Positions 56,868 through 64,000 of a stretch of 64,000 bases of DNA are shown here, in pieces. A program made the translations under genes and the position numbers. The notes beneath the pieces are model-generated. The model saw only the letters and a list, made by a program, of their open reading frames with translations, was not told where the DNA came from and ran no database searches. This stretch comes from Pochonia chlamydosporia 170. Lineage: Eukaryota; Ascomycota; Sordariomycetes; Hypocreales; Clavicipitaceae. The first letter of the stretch is position 1; the number at the start of each line of letters is the position of its first letter. The stretch spans positions 3,596,001 to 3,660,000 of the forward strand of contig NC_035794.1 of assembly GCF_001653235.2 (NCBI RefSeq), given 5' to 3'.

Positions 56868-59800
56868 TCATTGAGCTTCCTTTTCCCCGTTGGCGCCCGT
56901 AGAACGATCCCTCTTCTCAGAGTTGGCTTCACTGTCCACATTGGAACCATCTTCATCCTCGCCACTAGCATTGCCACTCTTAAAATAATGGCCAAAGGTG
57001 CGAGTCTCCAGATCAGTCTGATGATTGGTCCTCTTTCTCGCCTGTCGCCGGAAGTAGACTCGCTTAGCCCACTTCCAGGCTTCAATGCCCAAGAAGAAGA
57101 GGACGGCTTCGACAAAAACAATGCCCCATTCCCAGCTGATGCTGGCGTGCTTAAACACAACCGTGTTCAGACCAGGGATGTAAATAATTGGGAACATGGT
57201 GACAAAGCCTGCGACAATAGCCCAGAAGAGGAACTTGTTGCGCCAGACATCGATGATCCATTGCGTAAAGTAGCGCTTGCTCTTGGGCTGCATGCGGAAG
57301 AAGGATCGGCGCATGTTGACCATTTCCCACGCCAGGAAGAGAGCAAACCAGGTGAGGCATGCGAATGTCGTGGCACGAGCGCGGAATACAACCTTACACT
57401 CCTCAGAGTACTCGTTGTTGCAGTTGTCACCGAGGTCAGCAGCGCCGTTGCCAAAACCATATAAGACGAGGACGAAGGACGCCAGGCAGAGGCCTGACAT
57501 CCAGAGGCCGTAGACCACCATGTCAACCAAAAGTTCCGGGGTAAAGACACCTTGCTTCAACTGAAGTCGTGTTGTTAGTAAATGTAACTCCTGTTTGAGA
57601 TGATTCATAGGATGACTTACGTTCTGAGGTGGTCGTTGCATGATATCCGGAGCAGCAATCTCAAACCCGAGACCCATATCAGGCATACCAGAGGTAATCA
57701 TGATAATCCAAAGAATTTCCACAGGAGCCAGAGGGAACACGGAAATGCCGCGCTTGTCCTTAAAGACGAGACCAATCAAAAGAGTACAGGCCTGGGCGAT
57801 GTTTTCCGCCAAGACGTGAAGAATGAATTTTTGGATGTTGTCAAACATACGACGGCCTTCTTCAACGGCGTTGAGAATAGAAGCAAAATTGTCATCCGTA
57901 AGCACAATATCGGAAGCCTCTTTGGCGACATCGGATCCAGCTTGTCCCATAGCAATGCCAACGTCAGCGCGCTTCAAGCTAGGCGAGTCGTTGACACCGT
58001 CACCCGTCATGGCGACAAAGCACTTTCGACGATGGAGAGCTTCAATCATGCGAACTTTGGTCTGAGGGGCGCATCGGGCGACGACAAGGGGGAGCAGAGG
58101 AAGCTCGTCAATTTCCTGGTCAGTTAGTTTGTCGAAATCTGATGCAGCCATTACCATGGTCTTGGCCACATCAGCGGCAATCTCATTCATCCTGGTTGGT
58201 AGGATTCCAACCTCCAAGGCAATAGCACGGGCGGTCTCTGGATGGTCACCAGTCAACATATGAACGCTGACACCGGCTTCATGGCACTTCCGCACGGACG
58301 GCGCGGATTCGGGACGAGGGGGGTCATAGAGGCCAATGAGACCGCGAAAGACTAAATCCTGTTCGAAATCGCCACGCTCCAACTCGGCCTCGTTCTCCTT
58401 GACATGGGGAATATCCGTTCGGCTAGCCAGGGCAAGCACACGAAGGCCGAGGCGAGCCATGGCCTCCATGTTCTTGAGCACATCTTCCTGAATATCCTCA
58501 GTCAGATCTTGGATTTCGTCACCCACAGCATATTGAGGGCAGGAGTGAAGGAGGCGCTCAACAGCACCCTTGGTGAAGAGCCACTGCTTCTTGGTTTCCT
58601 TGTTTTCGAAAATGACAGACATCTTTTTCACATCAGAATCAAAAGGGAACTCGGCAACCTGCTGCCATTGGGCGTTTTCACCGGCGGATAGGCGGAGACG
58701 ATTCCAGTTGAATCGTGACGCGAACACTTGGATGGCGATCTCGGTTGGGTCACCTCGTCCATGCCACTCATCATCCACCTTGTGTACGGAGGCAAGGTTG
58801 GCAAGCGAGGCAATGTTAAGATACTCCCTGAGCGTGGCATCCGAGGTAGCAGCATCAGCACCATCAATAGGCTCACCATCGGCATCGTCGCCGCGGAAAT
58901 TGATATCCTTGGGTTGGGCAGTCTTGAGGCCGAGTTGACCAACCGTTGGGTTGAAGGGCTCGCTGGTAGTCCCGACGGAGTATGTACCACGCCCTGGAAC
59001 CCAGGCTTTTTTGACAATCATGTTACCCTGGGTAAGGGTACCAGTCTTGTCGGAGCAGATATCTAAGGGCAAGTTAAGCGATTGACAGGGTATAAGGGGG
59101 TGCGACGCTTACTAGAAACTGCACCGAGAGCTTCAAGACTCTTCAAGTTGCGAACAATGACGTGACGCTGGACCATGCGCTTCGTACCTGCGGCCATGGT
59201 GATGGTAAGAACGACAATAAGCGACGCAGGAATCATGGACAGGCCTGTAGCAACTGCATAAATGATAACCTCTTGTTTGGTGTCAAATTTGTTGGCGCCA
59301 AGGACAATGATGGCGCATACAATAGCCGTGCCTAGCAGGAGCAGGGCGAGCTTGGATAGTTTCTTTTGAAGAGGGGTGCCAACATTCACACCGAGGAAGC
59401 GGCCAACAGCGTCTGAAAATGTGAGAGACCACGCTTGAAGCCAGCGGCCGAAGCTAGTAGTGCCATCATCTCGACGCTTGGGCTCACGTCGTCGCGAGCT
59501 TTTGCCACGGAGCGCAGCAGCAATCTGACCGATTTCAGTATAAAGCCCAGTAGCAAATACTACGCCTCGTGCTCGGCCTTTGGTGACAGTGGAAGAGCTG
59601 TAAGCAACATTGAGACGGTCGCCTGGTCCAGTATCATCTGCATATGTCGGAACAGGTTCCTTTCGAACGGGGAGAGATTCCCCGGTCAGCAGCGCTTCGT
59701 TGGTCTCAAAGTTGACTGCTTCGACCAGACGGATATCAGCAGGAATTGTGTCTCCGGTCTTGAGCTCAACCATGTCACCAGGGACGATTTCTGCCGTGAC

Positions 59801-60247
59801 AACAGTCTCATTGTTGCCATTTCGAATCGCTTGTGCAGTAGGAGAGCTGAGGGATCGAAGGGAATCCATGGTTTTGGCAGCCTTGAACTCTTGAAAGAAA
59901 CCGACAACGATGTTGAGAATAATAACAGCACTAATGACACCACCTTCGATCCAGGACTGAATGCCAAAAGAGGCGCCCATAGCCAGAATAAGCACAAGTG
60001 TCAGGGCATTCGCGATTTGTCCAATGAAGATCTTGAGCGGCTGGACACCCTCTTGCTCGCCAAATTCGTTGCGGCCATACTCTTCCAGCCGTTTCTTGGC
60101 CTCATCGGTGCTAAGACCAACTTCAACGTTGGCCTGGAGCTGATCAACAACATCGTCGATCTTCAATGCGTGTGCAGGAGCAGTCATGGGCTTGTTTGCC
60201 TGCCCACTGACATGCGCCTGCACCTCATCACCTTCTTTGCCGGCCAT
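56868..60247 (-). CDS. ENA1: ENA-type P-type Na+/Li+(K+) efflux ATPase
   Basis: Exons 59113-60247, 57621-59062 and 56868-57560 (complement) join to 1,089 aa, normal for fungal type IID ATPases. Landmarks in order: cation-ATPase N-domain (LSTDEAKKRLEEYGRNEF), two membrane helices, the TGES loop (LLTGESLPVRK), the IPASL helix 4, DKTGT with phosphorylated Asp383, KGAVERLL for nucleotide binding, LTGDHPETA, TGDGVNDSPSLKRADVGIAMG and six C-terminal membrane helices. These enzymes expel Na+ and Li+ and give salt and alkali tolerance. Intron 1 (50 nt) falls just before DKTGT. Intron 2 (60 nt) is in frame and stop-free, but has GTAAGT, TACTAAC and TTCAG. The C-terminal tail is charged and disordered. 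ATG 60247 is the first in frame. Confidence 0.93.
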
Positions 60248-62488
60248 TACTGCCGTTCGCAAATCAGATAACAGGCGTTGTGTATTTTCCTTATCACACG
60301 GATTCCGTTGTTGTTTATAAACGTAGTTGTATAAAGACTCCGCTTGGGCACGTAGGATGAGTTGTTGAATCAACCAGCAAGGTGCTTCGGATACCCCAAA
60401 GAGCTCCGAGTTACGACGACCAAAATGAGTGGCACACGGAATGAAGTTGAGAAGCCAAAGGTTGAGGGAGCAGAGAGCTTTTTAGGTTGTCCGGGGAGGC
60501 GTCATGGTGGGTAGGCAGATAGAGCACATTGGCGAATTGACGATGAGAAGAAATATGAATGCCAATGTCAATACTGGGATACCCAGGCAATAAGCCCCAT
60601 CCTCGATTTCATCACGCCGCAAGTTTCCATGGTGAGATGGGGACTTTCATTGTTAGTTACAGGATAGTGCCAATTCGCCAGTCTTGGCAGCTGGGCCATG
60701 GTGATGGTGAGGTATGGAGTCAATACAGTGCCGCACAGTCTGAGAAGTTGATGGCGTGTATGTGGATGCATAAAACTCCATCTGCACCAAGATGGGGTCA
60801 CTGCCGTTTTTCTCGTAGGGAAGTCTTGTTGGAATGGATAAAGCAGTTTGTTCGAGGCCATTAGCATGAAAGGGGATATTGTCGTTGTTTTGTTATTATG
60901 TTGTTGAGGTACTTGTCCTCACCTGTTGGAGTTGTCTTGAGATGTCTTGCATTCGGCATCTGAGATACCTGAGACCAAGTCAGACAATCGGACCAGATTG
61001 CATGGTCGTCCCACTTGTGTCGCAGCATGTTGGCCAATGGCGGGAATACTATGACTGGCATCGAGGCTAGGGCTGTATCGTGATGATAGCGAACGGACAT
61101 CTCCAGCTTCACCTGTCAAGCAAGGCTGACATTTCACACAGCCGAATTGCTACCAAAAAACAAACGCAATTCTGAGCTTAGGGAGTTGATCCTCGTGGGT
61201 CATACACACGGCGCTCTTTTAGCAGTCTGTTACGCAGGTTAGCACTATAGAATACTTCATAGAGCTGCCTGCTCAAGTTGTCTGGAGAGTCAACCGGGCC
61301 TCAGGGCTGCCTACAATACGAGCGGACAATCCACAATTTCAAATCTGCACAACGAAGGCGTAGTGAAGACTGCAAGATTCTTCAGATGCCGACGATAGCA
61401 AGATGATCCAGTCCGTGAGAGACTATATCAGTTTGTACGACGGTGATTCGCAATAACTCGCACTTTGCCCGAATGGTGAGACCCATTGCATCTGCCATTC
61501 GCGTCGACCGTCAAACCAGGCAACTTCCGCTTCACAAAACAAGCCTCGCAAGATGACAACCACAGCAGGTTTGCAGACACTGTGTACCGGGACGGGTTGC
61601 ACACACGTATCCAACCGCCATGTCTCGTACAGGCTTGGCGGACCATGGATTAACGAATAAGCATACCAAGGCGGTCGAGATTTTTCGCCACGATGTTCGG
61701 CGCCAAGCGATAAGGTTGGAAGATTACTGACGGTTAAGACCGTGGAGGCGAGAATTCTGGTGCTTATGGGCCAACATGATGCGGGTCCAGCAACCAAAGT
61801 TTGGTCAAGGTGGGAATTGGGGCTTGGCTTGCATTGGCTTTGCTTTCGTCCTCAACTGTTGGCTGTTGTGGAATGTAATCATTGTCAAGTGTGCCCTGCC
61901 AACTCCGACATCGACCAGCCAAGGCCAGTCTTGTGTCAGTGTCAACGGGGGTGGACCACACTAACTTGGCTTGCCGTTGCAAATTGAGGTCTTCGTCGAA
62001 GCCCGAGAGAAGCAGCCCAGCTCAATCTGGCAAAGTAGGAGCCAAGCGTCGTCACCGACAGAAACCATCCGTCTCCGTCATAACTGACCGTAGTGCAATT
62101 GCATCATCACATGCAGCATCTCCATATCTCAGTACCGATTGGATTGTCGCTAGTTACCGCTTCATCAAACCCATCATGGCACAGACATTCTGCCTTCGGC
62201 ATACGGAGTATGGGGAAGGAAATATTCTGTCGCATCTTTCTCCACTGCACGTGCGCGAGTCAGCATTGCCGATGCTCCAGGCGGTCATTGCCTGTCCCTG
62301 CCACAGTAATAACTCGATAACAAGTGGCGGTAATTGACGGTTCGTTATGACGCGTGCGGAGGTGTTTTTGAGACAGCGGGGTGTATGAGCGTGTAAATAG
62401 TGCAAGACGTATACAGTCTGTGGCTAAAGTATTTGCCTACCTAGTATATACTAAACATTAATATATCATAGTATCTATTGGTATTCAA

Positions 62489-62605
62489 TGCGAGAGAGAG
62501 ACCGCAAGAGAGAGAAAATGAGAGAAAAGCAGGGCAAGAAAGGAAAAGACAGGGAGGGGATGCAATTCAATAATAGAGATGGAGAGAGACAGAGACAGAA
62601 GGAGC
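62489..62605 (+). repeat. Purine-rich GAGA/GAAA tract
   Basis: More than 100 bp made mostly of G and A with many GAGA words. Low-complexity DNA; may affect chromatin or be simple slippage. Confidence 0.65.
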
Positions 62606-62727
62606 ACGAAATGCCAAAGTTGAATCATATGACTCCATAGAGAACTTGACCATCAAACGAGGGAGGAGGACTCAAGTCACTGGTGATTCTAGAGCAACGT
62701 CTATCACCCGCCTTCCTAAGTTGAAAC

Positions 62728-62788
62728 TGTTGGCAGCTGGCGAGTCTCTCTCTTCTAAAGTTCTGTCAGACTTTGCCAGCTGCCAACA
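62728..62788. repeat. Perfect 14-bp inverted repeat, 33-nt loop
   Basis: TGTTGGCAGCTGGC (62728-62741) is exactly complementary to GCCAGCTGCCAACA (62775-62788). It could form a hairpin in RNA or be a paired binding site. No gene is attached to it. Confidence 0.75.
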
Positions 62789-63352
62789 TTCACGAAACAT
62801 TGATCTCTTCGCCGACAACACCAAGGGTACCCTGAGTCCCTACACGCTCGTTACTACATTACTATTGCCCTCGGGAAACTCATATTCTCATTACTTACGT
62901 ACTATTCTCGAATCTTATGCTCCAACATGTCCGACATTCTCCGTATCTTCGCAACCGTTCGACACGACCTGCATGTGGCTGCCCAAGTCATGGTTGGCTA
63001 TCTTGTGGCAGTTCTGGTAGCGGTCCTATGGTATGGCTTCCACCACGTGCAATTAGTCTTTGGGAATCCATTGGGCTAATCAATTGTCGGGGCAGCCTGT
63101 TCTTTGCCAACACGCTGTATCGCCTATAGGGTCGGCGCCGACGTCGACAGGAATGGTTGCATGCACAAACGCGAGCCACAAGTCTCCTGGTCGCTCGACG
63201 TAACCTTCGAGAATCGGTGCGGCGTATTGCTATTGACAGATCCGTTGGCCGGCGCAGTGTTTATGCTCGCACATTTGGTGAATTGACGGGTGGGAGTTGG
63301 TGAGTCAAAGCCCCCGATGGTCCATATTGCCCTCCTGACTGATAACTAATCA

Positions 63353-63776
63353 TGGGATCTGTCTCCGAATACAAAGCAAGCTATGTCGCAAACCTCTTGT
63401 GCTTGAATCTCACTACGGAGATCGAAACAGTCTATGGCGCCGGGCTATGCAAAGAATATCGCCGTTCCAATTATCCGATCGTCACACAGATACGGGGTCT
63501 TTTGACAAAGAGCAATCGGCAGTAGCTGATCTTGTAGCCATGAATTACGACTGTGAAGTATCACAACTACTTGTGTGTGGACACTTCTTACATTCTAAAT
63601 GCTTAGCCAAGTGGTGGTTGGGGCATGAAACGTGGTGTCCTGTCTGTGGAAGGGTATACTGGGAACCGTACGATCCTGACACCGAGACAAGTACCCAAAT
63701 GACTGATCAAGATGGCAGCGAGTTTGACCAGCAGTCTGTCATTGAGTCGCTACCGGCATCATTGTGTCAAGTCTGA
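63353..63776 (+). pseudogene. RING-like zinc-finger fragment
   Basis: A frame ending at 63776 contains CGHFLHSKCLAKWW then CPVCGRVYWEPYDP, the second half of a RING-H2 finger (C-x-H..H-x2-C..C-x2-C). The first CxxC pair is not in the same frame; upstream the frame has only one Cys. ATG 63353 opens a different frame (MGSVSEYKASYVANLLCLNL) that stops at 63523, so a shift or an unseen intron separates the two. Intact RING proteins act as ubiquitin ligases. The piece is either a broken gene or an incompletely modelled one. Confidence 0.4.
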
Positions 63777-64000
63777 AATCGGGCGGTGAACCATCCCGCG
63801 CCTGCATTTTAAGTTGGACATCTGCCGTAAAGCGCTAGGTTGTAAAGCATCGTCTTAGCCCACAAGCATCATCTCAGCGATAGAAAAATACGAAAAGATG
63901 AGCGCTATTCCACAAGTCCGGAGCAGAATGCGAGAAGTTCGCTCCCCCAGATGAAATTTGCCCATTTTGGTGAAATTCGGATGCAATTCCGGCTCTCAAT

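Larger units (their letters stand above)
60248..63352. other. Long gene-poor stretch
   Basis: 3.1 kb. Contains the ENA promoter, a purine-rich GAGA tract at about 62489-62605 and a perfect 14-bp inverted repeat at 62728/62775. Many short ORFs, none with domain features. Confidence 0.45.

Overview
The window is nuclear DNA of a filamentous ascomycete (Pezizomycotina; the gene content fits Sordariomycetes, perhaps Hypocreales, but I cannot name a genus). The support is: short introns (45-110 nt) with GTAAGT-like donors, CTAAC/CTGAC branch sites and CAG/TAG acceptors; fungus-specific genes (LCL2, GLC8, ENA-type Na+ ATPase, Zn2Cys6 and bZIP regulators, CorA-like proteins); and AT-rich repeat relics decayed by C-to-T change, the footprint of RIP. 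Exon joins were built by hand from splice consensus, frame and protein continuity. No transcript data were available.

Layout. 0-9.5 kb: secreted NucA/NucB-type nuclease, an unknown protein, a seven-exon GH36/raffinose-synthase-like protein that seems to lack catalytic residues, mitochondrial ribosomal protein mL57, and a multipass membrane protein. 9.5-18 kb: gene-poor, with two small secreted cysteine-rich proteins, a 63-aa acylation-motif protein, a Mid2-like membrane glycoprotein and a secreted SnoaL-like protein. 18-36 kb: dense housekeeping block with a dienelactone hydrolase/SnoaL fusion, an esterase-CorA fusion, a C2H2-plus-cupin protein, bL27m, LCL2, GLC8 with an overlapping second ORF, and a regulator with two Zn2Cys6 clusters. 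36-45 kb: sparse, with a hemerythrin-like protein, an alpha/beta hydrolase, a bZIP factor, a small coiled-coil protein and relics of a regulator and an ankyrin gene.

45-56 kb is a decayed accessory compartment: AT-rich RIP-like DNA, dispersed hairpins, a RIP-mutated DUF3435 gene (the tyrosine-recombinase family that includes Starship captains) and broken genes (LysM/concanavalin-like, ankyrin, a KDEL-ended ORF, a GRF-type zinc-finger fragment). 56-64 kb holds an ENA-type cation ATPase, a long gene-poor stretch and a RING-like fragment.

Main discovery: at 48.15-49.89 kb the DUF3435 gene is split by two opposite-facing 228/229-bp TG...CA repeats (solo-LTR-like). The segment between them is inverted. 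Two independent signs agree: the 5-bp target duplications are swapped between the repeats (AAATA/AATTA at one, TATTT/TAATT at the other), and the protein frame reconnects only if the middle segment is flipped back and one duplication removed. This is a readable record of recombinase-gene capture, LTR insertion, repeat-mediated inversion and RIP decay.
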